A stretch of 64,000 bases of DNA from Dimorphilus gyrociliatus. Its lineage: Eukaryota; Annelida; Polychaeta; Dinophilidae. The position numbers and the translations under genes are program-made. A model generated the notes under the pieces. That model ran no database searches. It was not told the DNA's origin and saw only the letters and a program-made list of their open reading frames with translations. The DNA lies in NCBI GenBank assembly GCA_904063045.1, contig CAJFCJ010000025.1:682001-746000 (forward strand). The letters are read 5' to 3'. Positions 13,501 to 26,432 of this stretch are shown piece after piece (within the stretch, counting starts at the first letter, position 1; every line of letters begins with the position of its first letter).

Positions 13501-16500
13501 TCCTTAGATCGATTTGAACTAGTGTCTATACGTTTATAGTTCGTACGCGTTCTTTTTTTTAATGGTATATATACGTGTAGCTAGCTCCCTTAGTGTTGCT
13601 CTCCAAGTTTAAATTAGAATATGATATACTGTATATCTAATTTATATATGAATCTTTTTCTAGCCATTGCTTCAACCGCGTTATCGTTCTCTCCTTTCTT
13701 CTTATTCGTCACGATTAAAAAATTGATTAATTTGTTTCAGCAAAAAAAAATACTGACGATTCAAATAATGATGATGACGATAACATGATGACAATAAATG
13801 TAATCGTGGAGAACACAATATTTAATATTCTTTATCAATGTCATTAAGTGATACTTCATCCAAATGTAAATTTAACTATCAAGTTAATTTTGCAGATGAG
13901 GAAACTATATACAGTAAATATACAGTATATATATATGAATGTGAATAAAATTTAAATAGAGATTATGTGGATATATCTTGAAAAGAGAGAAGGAAAAGTA
14001 ATGAAACACATCAACAAACAAATAAAAACGAAAGAAAAAGACTTATAAAGAAACAATGTAAACAAAACATTAGGGGCAGAAAAAGGCATTCATGAATAAA
14101 TTAATATGAAGATGCGTAATACAAACCAATTGGTGGTGTCAGTAAACTCATCCATGTTGCAGCTTTTTTATCATCATTGATCTCGTAAACTTTTAAACAT
14201 TTTAAAATTGGCGTCTTATCCCCAAATGAAAAGGATTGCAATTGAATACTTTCTATATAAAGTAAAAAATTAAATAATTACAAATGACCGTTAAAATCGG
14301 TAACAACAAATAAATTATTAATTAACTTAATATACAGTATATTCGTTCAAAAACTACATTATATTTTGTAAATTATATCAAGTTTTCAAGTAATTGAAAT
14401 AAGCCAAAATGAAATAAAGAACTGTTAGAATATATGAGACTGCTGTAAAACAAGATTGAAAATGTTCAATTCATCATAATGCTTTCTATCTGTTCTACCT
14501 TACAAGTTTTGTACAGTACTTAGGATACAATTTGACGATGGTCTTTCTCCATATATGGACTATATATAGATTTATATTATATACAGTTATAAAAATTGAA
14601 TAATTACCAATAAAGGCTGGTTTAACATCTTGAAGTAGAGGATCTAATGTATTCTTTAAATAATCAAATAGACTTTGAGAACCAAAGATACACCTGTAAC
14701 AGTGAAATAAGTTTAAAATATTTATATAAAGTATTAAAAATCCTTCTGTATTAGTGTGTGATTGTGTTGTGATGCTAAGTATGTAAGTGTTTGTTTGTTT
14801 GTTTGTTTGTTTGTATTTATCCTTGCGTATTTGAATATATACTGTAGCATAATATTTATATGTTTTTATATTTGTTATATGAGCTAATGAACTATTCATT
14901 CTGCGATTCTAACATTTCTGTTTAAATATTATGCTTCTGTAAATGACAGATTAAGTTATAAATAAGTACAAATAAGCTTCTTTTTTTTCTAAATAAAAAA
15001 TATAAGTATTAACTTTGATCTAACTCAAGGGTGAGAGTTGTATGCGTATAAATGTATCTGCGTGTGTGTGTGTGTGTCTGAGAGAGAGAGAGTTAGGAAG
15101 GGTGGGATGGATAAAAGACCAAGTATTTAAAACGTCTAAATCTGGTTTATTAACTTTCTAGCAGAACTTGGACAATAGTTGTTTTCTTATAATTCAATGA
15201 AAAAATAAAGCCAACTGAAAGGTTGACACTCTCCGTATACTTATATATATATATATATATTGCAATATTAGATTATTAATAAGTTTCAACTTGTGAAACG
15301 TATGTCCTTTTTGTATAAGAAAATAAAGCGAAAAATATGAATGTAATTGGCTAATAGCCAAGATATTATATGACCAGTAAAAGTTTCTGGTAGATCTATA
15401 AGAATACTCAATAGGAAAATGGTTCAGAAACAACTGAGACAGAGAAATAAAGATAAAGGCAAACTATTGACAAATATTTTAAAAATCAATAGCTTTTATT
15501 AAAATTGTAGACTCCTTATATTCATGTTATTTAATAAGGCCATAACATATAAAACAAATCTAATACTTTTTTTTCTGTGGTTTGTCTTTTTTATTCTCTT
15601 ATTTAGTGTTTTTATCTAGTGAAATAACGGAATAAAAAAGCTAAATTACTGTATTTATGATGAAGTATACATTCTATTTATATGGTTATATATATATATA
15701 TATATATACTGTAAAGACTGCAAGAAATATTTAAGCATTACTCTACGCTAGAGCTTTATACCTATATACTTTTGTACTGTAATTGAGCACAATACAGTAT
15801 AAAATAATAGATAATATTCAATACACTATTAATAGTTGAGTATTTAGTAGAGGTTAAAAACTTTTAGACTGACTGAATCTTTTTTTATCTTATCAACACC
15901 AAGTTCTTTAATACTTTAGATTATAAATTAATAAAAAATATATAATACTAAGTAAAATTAATATAACTCGAATGATTGGTTATTATTAAAATGTCGACTA
16001 ATAACAATAAAAAATAGAGTTAAACATATTATATATATATATATATATACATCTAGAGCCAAAAAATGCTTGAATAATGAGTCCAAAGTCGGTGTCAATT
16101 AAGCCTATATTTATTATACAGCTAGAAAAGTTTTTCAAGGAGTATCATAAAACGTATGAACTATGTATAGATATAAATATATATATATATATTATTAAAG
16201 CATAGTATTCATATCTATATATACGTTTTTTACATGTTTTATTGTTGCTTGTATTCAACAGATCAAGCAAATTGTAAATGAATAGTCAAAGAACACACAC
16301 ACATACACACACGCGAAAAACGTTAAAAGATGTAAGAATCATGGGTGAAATTGGTGGGAAAGTGTTTCAGTCAATACTATTAAAATGTTATTATCTCTAC
16401 TTTTATATTAATTATATAATACTTGCATTTAAAATGTAGCCAGCATTTTCTTACATTAAAAGTATAGTAAAAAAATTAATTACTATATATAAGTATCTAC

Positions 16501-16913
16501 ATGTACGAGTGTAAATGTTTATATATATATACATATATATAGATATCTTCTCTACATATGCATATGTACAATAAATATTTGTGTACTAACCATCTATTTA
16601 ATATAAAATTCAGCCATTCGGCACTTTCATTCTGCCTTAACAACGCCCTTTTTCTATGTAAAGTTAATTCTTTCATCCTTAAATGTTCCTCCGTCATTGA
16701 GAATACTTTTCCCTGCCATATTGCGAATACGACAAAGATGAGCAGGAATATCCAGACGGATGATAGGCCACATATTCCAGATATATAGGCCAATATAATA
16801 ACAGCCGAAACGAAAATGTAAACGATTATTAATTGCTGAAACCTCCCTTTCTTTGACAGAGCATCTAATTCTTTTTCTCTTTCGTTATCGCTAATGCTTC
16901 GCTCAAGTTTCAT
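7804..16913 (-). CDS. Extended-synaptotagmin/tricalbin-like SMP and C2 domain lipid-transfer protein
   Basis: Eleven exons on the minus strand, in gene order: 16913-16591, 14693-14608, 14252-14127, 13272-13116, 12903-12638, 12287-12234, 12142-11235, 11021-11001, 9596-9007, 8363-8232 and 8152-7804. They sum to 3,012 bp, a 1,003-residue protein. Residues about 28-70 form a hydrophobic hairpin, as in ER-anchored extended synaptotagmins. An SMP lipid-transfer domain follows (about 96-305, starting ESAEWLNFILNRW). Next come a degenerate C2 (about 320-440), two C2 domains with full acidic Ca2+ loops (about 483-590, LDRNGMSDPYC and YDWDGHG; about 670-780, MDTNGYSDPYC and WDRDP), and a divergent C-terminal C2 (about 850-970). 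By family knowledge it should tether ER to plasma membrane and move lipids. The donor of exon 10 (GTTGGT) is the least certain border. The order of C2 domains differs from vertebrate E-Syts, so orthology is not settled. Confidence 0.82.
9597..11000 (-). other. Intron 8 of the SMP-C2 gene
   Basis: This is a 1,404-bp intron between the 21-bp exon 8 and exon 9. It has a GA run at about 10144-10182, a TA run at about 10507-10550, and a GCGCCATCT motif at 10076-10084. No additional exon is evident. Confidence 0.65.
14694..16590 (-). other. Long first intron of the SMP-C2 gene
   Basis: This is 1,897 bp of AT-rich sequence with TA tracts (about 15243-15260, 15690-15708, 16032-16048, 16178-16190), a GT run near 15062-15077 and an AC run near 16295-16312. 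No coding segment recognised. Confidence 0.65.
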
Positions 16914-17061
16914 TTTTTAATATAAGTATTGTTAATGCTGTGTCTTTTTAATTTCTGATATATTTATATCCTCTTTTTCACATATCATTCCTTATTTTTA
17001 CTTGTACTATTTTATACTATCCTCTTTCTGTTCTCTCTGCCTCTGTCTCTGCCTCTGTCTT

Positions 17062-17100
<39 letters not shown>

Positions 17101-18067
17101 CCCTATGTGTCTGTTTCTCACTCTGTCACTCCTTTTCTCCCTCTCTCTCTCTTTCTTATTCTGTCGCTCTCCTTGTCTCTCTATCTCTTCCTCTCTCGTG
17201 CTCCTATGCTTTCTTACTCTGTTTGTCTCCAATTCCACTCTTTCAGATACACTTTTGCTTCCAGCTTGCTGCCTCTCTTTGTTTTGCCTGGCTTTTTCTT
17301 ATCAAGATATTTCTTCAACTCAACAGGGCATTGGAACGACCGATTGTATTTGTTGATCTGTCAACAGTTTCATTCAGCAATTGATCCCAAGAGGGCGGTC
17401 GACCAAGTTTCGAAGCGCCATCTTACGACTAGTCCTATATTTTTTTAATCTAAGCCACTTTTTTTTCGATATGCTCTACATGCTTTTTTGCACGTGATAC
17501 TTTAATTAAAAAACACTTATCTATAATACGGTATAAGAAGATATATATGTTATTTAGGTAGGAAATTAGATCAAATTGAAATCGAGCATTGTTTTTAATC
17601 CTAGACAAGCACCTATTGGTCCGTGTACCTTCAGAGAGAAAGAGATCAAGAGAGATAGAAGAAATAATAGAAAAAAGCTACTATTTTCCAGAAGAGAGAT
17701 TTCAATATGAAAAAAATTGGCGATTTTCTTTTTTTATTATCGTTCTATAAAAATGAAATAAAAATAATTTCTTTTCATTTTTAAAAAATTATAAACTACA
17801 CTATAAAAACTATAAAACCACATATTAATATATGTATATATAAATGATATGAATCCAATTATTATTACATACACATATATGTCTTTTGTAAACTTTATCT
17901 TTCTTTTCGACTTTTCGAAGGATATTAGTTTCCATATGAATTAATACTATATCTTGTTTTGTTTTTGTTTTTTCTTTTTTTTATATTTTTTTCGTTCTTT
18001 TTTACTTTTTATTTCTTTCTTCCTTCCTTCCTTCCTTCTTTCAATTCGCTTACTAACACACTGACTC
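16914..18067. other. Upstream region of the SMP-C2 gene and 3' side of PLOD
   Basis: Contains a CT run at 17063-17098 followed by a pyrimidine-rich stretch to about 17230, then a more CpG-containing patch (about 17330-17430) with the motif GCGCCATCTT at 17415-17424, the likely promoter zone of the SMP-C2 gene. The plus-strand frames here (leucine/serine-rich) come from the CT tract. Confidence 0.5.
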
Positions 18068-21000
18068 CTATGGATCAATAAATGATACCATAATATAACG
18101 GGTACCATTTGTTGTTGGTAAACCTTCGTGATAGTGCGTCAATCTACCAGGGTGCATTATAACCCATCCTTTTCTCGAAGCCGTTATATTACAATTATAT
18201 CTAAAAGTGTAAGGATTCAGCGTTTAATAGATTAAAGAATTAGCAAGTTGGCTTATACGTTCTATACATTTAATATACTAACCTAACAAATCTCGTTCCA
18301 CCACCTTCGTAGTCTATACCAGGTGTATTAAGAGCAATATTTATAGTAAAGGTTGAACTATCGTGATGAGGTTTTAAACGGTTTTGTTCGTTTGGTTTAT
18401 ATCTAACAATAAAATTCATATGTGCCCTTGCATCGGTATAGTAGCCAGTAAAAATTTTATTATTAATAGGTCCAACGAATTCTCTCAAAAAATACAACCA
18501 TTGCTCTTCAAGATCAATCTATTTGCAAATAGTGGGAGGAGAGGGAGAAAAAATGAGTGTAAAAAAGGCAGTAAATTTAGCATATCTAAATCCCCGACGC
18601 CTACCTGATTCATATGTATATCGACTGTAGGGACGTTTTCGTAGCCTCCTCCGAGACGCGGATCGACGGATGGTTGATGACCACCTCCAGACCATTTGCC
18701 AAAACTTTCAGCTCTCTCTATTAACTCTTTACAATAGCGATCGGTCATAAAAGGAATCCAGTAAACATCGTTACAAGGCTAAATTGGTTTCAGAGCGAAA
18801 ACAAAAGAGAAAAAAACAAGAGAATAAATAAATAATATTTCGCAATAGATATAATTTTAATTACTTTTCTAGGTTAAATACATTTTATAACGACCAATTT
18901 TATTGGTCTATAGACATTAAACAACTGCTAAAAACGTATTAAAACTAGTATAAAAACAAAAGGATAATAAAAACAACTACAAAAAAAAAAGAAAATGGAG
19001 GAGAGAATCGAATTAGAATAGATTGATATTCTTATAAACCTACATTCATCTAAATAGATGAATGAATGAATAAATAAATAAATAGGTCGTCCTTTAAAAA
19101 GTTCAGTTTAACCTTAAATGATTAAGAAAATTAAGATTTACCTCTTCGATAAATTCTCCGTTGTTTAATGCCTTCCAATATTTAGGATGTATATATCTAT
19201 TTGTCCACACCTAACAAAACATGAAAATGTATATATTATGCACTATTTTATATTTATGATTGCGCAATAATTACATTTCTATTATCGGACATTACGATTA
19301 AATCGCCGTGCAATAGATCTGTCTTAAACTTGTCAGAATTAATGAGATAACCGTAACTTTCTCTGTTATCAACGTACATATGAATGCCAAGATCTCGAAG
19401 ATTCGCGCAAAATGCCATATCGGCGTCGAAATCCTCCTTCACGTACAAATATTTTGCGCTCTTCTTATTAATAACAGAACTTTGAACTAAATAGACATCG
19501 GATATAAATGGAACATTCCAAACTCCTTGTTTTTCCTTTGTAACTATAGAGATATAGTCATCGGATCTGGCGTAAAAACCTTGATCGTTCAATCCACCCC
19601 AGAAATTGCTCCATATTTTTCCGTCCCTAGTCATCATTGGAGCGGAAACGGATTTATTTAATGAAATTAGATCTTTTAAAATTTTTGGATTTGATAAATG
19701 AGAATCGGAATCAACAGCAAAATAATATCTGCAGTTTAGTCTTAAGCATTCGTCTAACGCTTTATTTCGTCCATGACCTTCTAACAAATTGGACGATGGT
19801 TTAAAAACAATATTAGTTGCGTAACTTTTTCCATATTTCCCAATAAATTCATCAACGTGCTGAACGTGATAATCGACATTTACGTGAATGTATAAAAAGA
19901 TATTAGATTTAGGATAATCTATCCGAGATATATAATCGAAAAATTCCTCAATAAAAGCGGAACTTCTATAAAAGTATAAAGCCATTAAAACAGTAGGTAA
20001 ATCAGAATCTCGAGAGTTTTCCAAATTGGTAAAAGTTTCCCAATTTCTCCAGCCTGTCGACGGAGTCCATTCATCACTTAAATAATTAGCAAGTGAATTA
20101 AATTTCAATTTAATTGGACCATTTCCATGAATTACAGTTGGAGCGTATCCAGTTCTATAATTATATAAATAGGAGGAAGAATCTTTGAAACGTATACCGA
20201 CATTCTCAAGAGCACCATGGAGATTTTGAAAGAGTTCGCTTCTAGTATCCAAGCACAAACCATATTTTGTCTATAAAAAAAATAGTAACATGTTATAAAA
20301 CATGTGTCGTACACGTATATCGTTTACTATATATATAATATAGTGTATATGATCTATATAAACTGACGTAGGGTTATCCCTAAACATATAGCAGACATTC
20401 TTTGTCAAGAGAGAGTGGTCTACGTGAGCCTACGTGAGCCTACGTGATCTCCGCATTCCTCTCCCCCTCCCTCCCTGTGTCTCTCTCTCTCCTCACCCCC
20501 GCCCTCTTCTTTTAGCTTGTCTTACACGTATAGAAAGACAGATAAGCGAAAATCTATATATAAACTGCAATCTGTATTCTTTTTATACTTACTCGTAAGC
20601 TTGGATTTAAAAATATTTTCGTATAATAAAGTTGATCGTCGTCGTCATCAGCTATATCTGCTTGATTGATAATACTATAAATATCTTTAGCCGGACCAAT
20701 AAATCCGCCAGAGTTTAGATAACGACTCTCATCTTTAGAAACAATTGGATAGCTGGAAGAAAGAGATTTATCTGGCCAACAGTAATCCTCGGCTGAGAAG
20801 AGAACATTACATTTCTTCTTTGAATATGAGTTTAACAATTTTGATTTATCATTTGTAAAAATAACATCGTAGCTTTTCATTGATGAAGTGTAGAAAATGA
20901 AAGAACAAAAAAAGCATCCAATTAGATTTATTCATTCATTTAACTTATTTACATATTTACTAGATAATTAACTAATCAAGTATTATTATTTATACCTGGA

Positions 21001-21386
21001 TATTGTCAATTAAAGTACTGTACTAACCTGTCTGTAAATAATACAAGTAAGTCTTCTCTATCCTTTATATCTTTTAAACCTTTTTTCAGCAAGTTAACTT
21101 TGTAGCCACCTCCTATTGATAGCATGCTTCCTCCTCTCCATTCTTCGCCCAAGCCTAAAACTCTTATATTCGTAAATCCATTATGTTCAGCCGATCGCCT
21201 CCATCTTTCGAAACCATCCGTTCTCTCCGACGCTATTGTAACGAGGAGTAGATCTGCATCTTTAAGATTAAACTTTAGTGAATAGTCCGGCTAATTAACA
21301 CGTACACGCTACTTACCAGGTTTACAAGATGAATAGGAAATAAACGTTGCTATTACAAATAGTAAAAAGATTGTTTCTTTCTTCAT
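18068..21386 (-). CDS. PLOD: Procollagen-lysine 2-oxoglutarate 5-dioxygenase (lysyl hydroxylase)
   Basis: Eight minus-strand exons: 21386-21317, 21259-21028, 20872-20593, 20270-19275, 19210-19142, 18778-18605, 18518-18283 and 18200-18068. They sum to 2,190 bp (729 residues), matching the family length. An N-terminal signal peptide ([16 protein letters not shown]) sends it to the ER, where it hydroxylates lysines of collagen using Fe(II), 2-oxoglutarate and ascorbate. The glycosyltransferase-like N-terminal region has [13 protein letters not shown] and an acidic DDDDDQ metal-binding run. The C-terminal dioxygenase domain keeps the Fe ligands H658 and D660 (KPHHDSST) and H710 (RLTHYHEG), plus the 2-oxoglutarate arginine R720 (NGTRYI), and ends in the family-typical SFIDP. 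Intron 1 is only 57 bp. All catalytic residues are present, so it should be active. The closest of the three vertebrate paralogues cannot be told by eye. Confidence 0.94.
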
Positions 21387-22178
21387 TTAGAAAAATAATT
21401 GATAAGATAACAGAAACCAGGCTATAGCCGTGCCACGCACAACCTTAACACCACCCTTATAGGCCTATTATAGTCGACCATAATAAAACAAGCGCCGCCT
21501 ATCGGATATGAAATATATTATTTGTCCCGCTCTTCCTCCAAGCTCACGCTCTTCTCGCTCAATTTCTATTTTATCAGTATTAGTAATCGATAAAATAAGT
21601 TGACATTTGCGCTGTTAATAGGCTTTTTCATTTGGTAAAATACCATATTGATTATTAGGCTTTTACAAATATTAAAGAGTATTCTTTAATTTTATTAAAA
21701 AAGAAAGCTAAGAGTGCAACGCCCTCTAGATAAAAAAAAAAGTATTAAAAACCCCTTTTAAGATTTCTGATAAAAAACATTCCGTAAACTACTGTATATG
21801 TAGTGATAAATTTTAATTCGTAAGTAAGAAATCAATAGGATAAAAAGCTGAACAAAGATCACGTAAATAAACGATTAATGGCGATAGGCCACTCAATCAT
21901 TAAGGGAATTAATGCAACTTGAGAAAAACAGGATTGGGAAGGTTATAGGGAGAGAAAAAGAGAGACTGACACAGATAGAGAATAGAAATGAGCGAAAGAA
22001 AGCGAAAAAGTTTTAATCTTTATAGCGCTTTGCTGTTTTGTTTCGATATTTCTTAAAGACGCTGCGTGATTATTTCGTAGCCATTTTGTTTTGCACTTCA
22101 GCGCTAAATATTCCAACGTCTTTATTGGCCTTATGCATTATTCTTATTAATAATATCTAATTAAATTAGGATTTTTCC
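21387..22178. promoter_or_regulatory. Divergent promoter region between PLOD and the SUMO protease
   Basis: This 792-bp region separates two start codons facing away from each other. It is richer in CpG than the surrounding sequence around 21420-21560 and 22020-22120, with a short GA-rich stretch near 21950-22000. No open frame of note. A shared promoter is inferred from the geometry only. Confidence 0.5.
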
Positions 22179-22833
22179 ATGGAAATAACGGAAGATGAAA
22201 ATCTACCGATATCCGTCTCTTTGTCAATTAAAGAGATTTTCTCCGGTCTTCATAAGCACAAAAAGATAGCTGAGAATGTATTAAATATAGGATTTGAAGA
22301 AATTTCTTGGAATATATCGGATGCATTTGGAATAAAAATGTCACATTTTATTACTCAAAAAGCTTTACAAGAAATCTATATTTTATTCAACCCAAATTTA
22401 AATATCAATATTTTTATGTTTCACTTGAATTCAGAGAAAGGAAACAGAACAAGAAAATTACTTAGCCTAAACAGAGATGTCTATAATGTCAACTCAGATG
22501 TTAAGGCACTTAATTGGGTAACAATAATTTCAGAGGGATGTAGTCTTCAAGTGGAATTGTGGATTAAAGAAATTATTCAAACAGTATTCAACCGAATACC
22601 GATTGTTTATGTCGATTGGAAGGACACGAAGGAATTCTTAGAAGCTTATTCTCATTTGACCTATGAGATACTCATTAGGGATTATAAAACTGTTAGTTTG
22701 CCCCAAGAAGAACAGTGTAGAATATCTTCAGCAGTTTTCGAAAACGACTTGCGATATATGTCTAATGAGGATGAAATATGCGAATATCCAGACACTTATA
22801 CAGTTGGTAGGCATCTTTTTATGTGCATATGTA

Positions 22834-22875
<42 letters not shown>

Positions 22876-23942
22876 CAACAGTAAATTCTGCAACAGAATT
22901 TTCGTTCATCTACAGGAAAATAATCTGAAATTGCTTTTCAGGGCGTATAACCGTTAGGAAAGAGGATATGAAATATCTGAGACCACGAGAGGATTTAAAT
23001 GATATTATCATTGACTTTTACTTAAAGTGGATAGAAAATAATATATGCAAGAAAGAAGATTTTTACGTCTTTAATCATTTACTCTGCCGAAAATTAACGG
23101 GAGAAAGTGTGGCAAAATTTCCACTTACTCCAATGTATTATGAGACAATCTACGATAAAGTATGCGTAAGAAAGAAAAATCTGTATTTATTTTCCAAGAA
23201 ATATCTAATTTTTCCAATGAATCAACGTAATCATTGGTATTTGTGCATAATATGTAATCCACTCGAAGACGGTGCCATGTATATGTTTGACTCTATAAAT
23301 AACAACAGTTTAGACGAAGGAAAAAGGTATTTTAAAACGAGAAGATAGAAATTCTCTTTATTAATAGTCAAATTATTATAATTATTTGCTAGATTTTTCA
23401 TTTTAAAGTAATATTATCAGAGTATATTATACGAGTATAGAGAGATCAAGAGAGAGAGGGAGAGAAGGGGAGGGGGCGAGAGACAGAGAAGCGGATAGAG
23501 TGAAAAGATTATATGCTGTGTAGTAAAGTAGTTGTATATAGCAAGAAAAAAAACATAACAGAAACATTATATAAAGAATATACTTTACAATTTATAAACT
23601 AGATTATTTCTCTTATACAGGCACCTAGCTCAATTATTAAGAATATTCCTTACAATGGAATACAAAAGAAGAATTGGAAAGGTTAAAGAATTTACTGAAC
23701 GAAATTTGCCACTTTATCATGTTAAAGTTCCTCAACAGAATAATAATAATGACTGCGGTCTTTTTATGTTGAAGATCGCTGAAAAAGTCTGTGAGAATCC
23801 ATCTAGTATCAAAAGGACTAATCTTGATTTAAGAAACTGGTTCGATTGTAAAGAAGCGTGGAAAATGAGGACTAGACTATCAAATATGTTACGAAAACTA
23901 CATTATGAGCAAAAGACTACAGAACCTAATCAAGCTTTCTAA
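22179..23942 (+). CDS. SENP6/7-like (Ulp2-class) SUMO-specific cysteine protease
   Basis: Three exons: 22179-22806, 22942-23326 and 23621-23942, giving 444 residues in frame. Residues 1-209 are a non-conserved N-terminal part. The C48 peptidase domain follows (TVRKEDMKYL, then LNDIIIDFYLKW). The catalytic set is visible: H307 in RNHWYL, D326 in MFDSIN, Q376 in VPQQN and C382 in NDCGLF. In this family the enzyme removes or trims SUMO chains in the nucleus. The DLNDIIIDFYLKW block and the FNHLLCRKLT segment are closest to SENP6/SENP7, but the long insertions that split the vertebrate SENP6/7 catalytic domain are absent. Intron 1 contains a TA run (about 22830-22872). The stop is followed within 70 bp by a 58-bp TA run. 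Confidence 0.88.
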
Positions 23943-24003
23943 AAAAAGTAGTTGTATAGAAATTTCTTTTACATGTATATATAGTCTATATCATTGTGAA
24001 TAC

Positions 24004-24066
<63 letters not shown>

Positions 24067-24614
24067 GAGGTATTGTTGATAGTATATAGGCTGTATAACT
24101 GATGGAAAATTTTTATTTTGTATTTATAATTTTATATTAAAAAGACTATCATGAATTTTTATTCCCCACAAGAATATTTAAGAAATGAAAAGCCCAAAAT
24201 GGTAATTATAATAAACAGAAAATATTCGAAAATAGATAGTATAATAGGCTAAAGCTCTTTTCTACCAAGGAAACTAATTAATCTATAATTTGTAATTACT
24301 ATTATAACTATAAATAGTTTATATTTATTAATATATAAAGGTTATACAGTGTGTTTATGCTGGATTTTATACTTGGTATTTGTACAATATTACCTTTAGT
24401 TTAGTTGGAAAAATAAAGGTTACAGGGTCTTTGACACCTAGCCGAAAATCCTATTCGATTGCTGATAAATCACTACTATTAAGGATAAGGTTACAACCAA
24501 ATCAGCAAAATTATATGAGACTTGATTGACTATTGAAGCTATAGATTTGGAAATTTAACAAAGTATCTACAAAAATTAAAAGGTGAACAAAAGAAAATCA
24601 ATGTCAAAGGAAAC
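23943..24614. other. Intergenic region with long TA tract
   Basis: Begins with the 3' flank of the SUMO protease gene and the TA run at 24006-24063. The rest is AT-rich with no recognisable coding sequence. Confidence 0.65.
24006..24063. repeat. (TA)n microsatellite
   Basis: About 58 bp of uninterrupted TA, the longest simple TA run in the window. Confidence 0.95.
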
Positions 24615-24882
24615 TCATAAAAATGCTCTAAGCGACTGTATAGACAGTTTTGATGATCCCTTGGATATAAGTATCTCTTCTCTTTGACAGCATAGTGTAC
24701 CACATTCAGGACAATTTTCCAGAATGAATATTGATTGCCATTTACATTTCCCATCAAACAAACTAAAAATAGATATTCAGATTATTCACTTTCGATTGTC
24801 AAACAACTTGACAACAATTGCAAAGTTCTACTACCTACTGATAAGGTCGATCTTCTTGTTAGATAATTGTCTTAGACTTTGA
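24615..24882 (-). CDS. Two terminal exons of an unidentified cysteine-containing protein (partial)
   Basis: On the minus strand, exon 24882-24835 (48 bp, SLRQLSNKKIDLIS) joins exon 24762-24615 (148 bp) across a 72-bp GT-AG intron in matching phase. The second exon reads LFDGKCKWQSIFILENC followed by PECGTLCCQREEILI and ends at a TGA. The cysteine pattern C-x9/10-NCPECGTLCC suggests a metal-binding segment. I could not find a convincing upstream exon or a start, so this is either the 3' end of a gene with small exons between 24883 and about 26000, or a decayed fragment. I do not recognise the family. A competing 72-codon frame over the same DNA (24757-24539) looks less protein-like. Confidence 0.35.
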
Positions 24883-25738
24883 CTGGATCACCCCATGGGT
24901 TTAAGTATACTAGCACTTATGATAATTACGTTATCAATATTTATGAATTGAACATTCAACTTAATTTACAGTCGTGTTTAAATGATTAATACACATAATA
25001 ATAATAGCTACTTCTTTCAAGGGGAAAATTGCCAGTTCTTAATTGATTATAAACGATTGATATTCTTTATAAAAATGGCTTTTGTCAGAAGAGAAAGAAT
25101 GAAGGAAAGGAAGAGAATATTATTTACCAACTTTTTAAAAATTATAAAATGTTCTACCTTAAAGAAGGAAACATGAAATACAAGTTACTTAATACTACTT
25201 TTATACGATTTTACTTGTTTAGTCCAAAGACCCGTACATCACTCTCTGCTTTTTAAACGTATAAAATATCAATTCTCACTGAGTTGGATTTTTGGATTTA
25301 ATTCGGATGAAATGTAAAGTAACAGCCAGTTCTTTCCTGTTTTTTATAATCAGCGCCAGACGGCGCACGATAACTCAGCGACGTCGAATCGATAGGCGTT
25401 TACTAAAGAGAACATTTATTGCTATCTCGCTGTTTTTTCAGTACAGAAGTGAAATTACTGCTGGAGTATGCATCGATTTTGAAAATCAAATCTACAAGTC
25501 TTTAAACAAGGTACTTACTTTTTATTATATATTAATAATTTTTCTTAATTCCTTCTAACCTTTGAATGATTTATCATAAAAATACAAAAGAAGGATAATC
25601 TTTTGGCGTTTTCCTATAAACAATCCTCCCATTCTCTCTATCCCTTGTAAAGAGGAAAAACATTTGTTCACATATTATTTTCCTTCCTCTCTTACATATA
25701 CGTTCCTTCTCTTACTTTCTTAGTTCTCTTGTGTCTTG

Positions 25739-25740
<2 letters not shown>

Positions 25741-25780
<40 letters not shown>
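25741..25780. repeat. (GA)n microsatellite
   Basis: A 40-bp GA run, in mirror orientation to the CT run about 600 bp downstream. Confidence 0.95.
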
Positions 25781-25785
<5 letters not shown>

Positions 25786-26364
25786 AAGATAGCGAGAGAG
25801 AGAAGAGTAAAGAAAAGAACATAAAAGACAAAGAAATTCTTCTTCTATAGGAAACTTTTTTAATAATTATAGATTTGTTTATTAATAAAAAAAACTCTAC
25901 AGTATATTCATTAAGTAACGATAAATACATATGATAAAAAAATTGTAATTCTAATGTTAATAAACGAATACAGTAGGGAAAAATGCTATGTCTATTAAAA
26001 GAAAATATTGATTGTTCATTGGTCTGATAACTAATGAAAAATTTAAGCTGCTTGAAATTTTAGTTATTGTATTTAAAAATAAAACGATTACTTTCTCTCT
26101 TATTATTTTACACTATACTTGTATTAGTATATTTATATATAAATATAAATTGCAGAATAGACTGCATTAATACTATTGATATACAGTATATGTACATATT
26201 GTTTATAATTTTTGCTGGTAAAAATCTTCTCTAGTTGTCTTTCTACAAAGGCGAGGACTTGCTTATGCTGTCAATAGAACATGTCGTGTTTGCATGTTAA
26301 CTCTTTTCTCCTGCCCACTTTACCTCTTCTGTCTTTCTTCCCCTTCCGCCAACCCCTCCTCCCC

Positions 26365-26369
<5 letters not shown>

Positions 26370-26428
<59 letters not shown>
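26370..26428. repeat. (CT)n microsatellite
   Basis: About 58 bp of perfect CT, the longest of its class in the window. Confidence 0.95.

Positions 26429-26432
<4 letters not shown>

Noticed and set aside
14760-14815. Tandem GTTT repeat considered as part of a satellite or CRISPR-like array
   Set aside because: A short simple tetranucleotide run in an intron; no spacers or repeat units.
17002-17448. 148-codon plus-strand frame upstream of the SMP-C2 gene
   Set aside because: Hydrophobic and serine-rich only because of the CT tract; three overlapping frames are equally open.
21291-21316. A 26-bp intron in PLOD using the first AG (TTAATTAG)
   Set aside because: Wrong phase (runs into a stop) and too short. 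The AG at 21260-21261 gives a 57-bp intron and restores the conserved frame.
25292-25558. 88-codon arginine-rich plus-strand frame
   Set aside because: No homology recognised; the CpG-rich patch fits better as a promoter or untranslated exon of SYT12.
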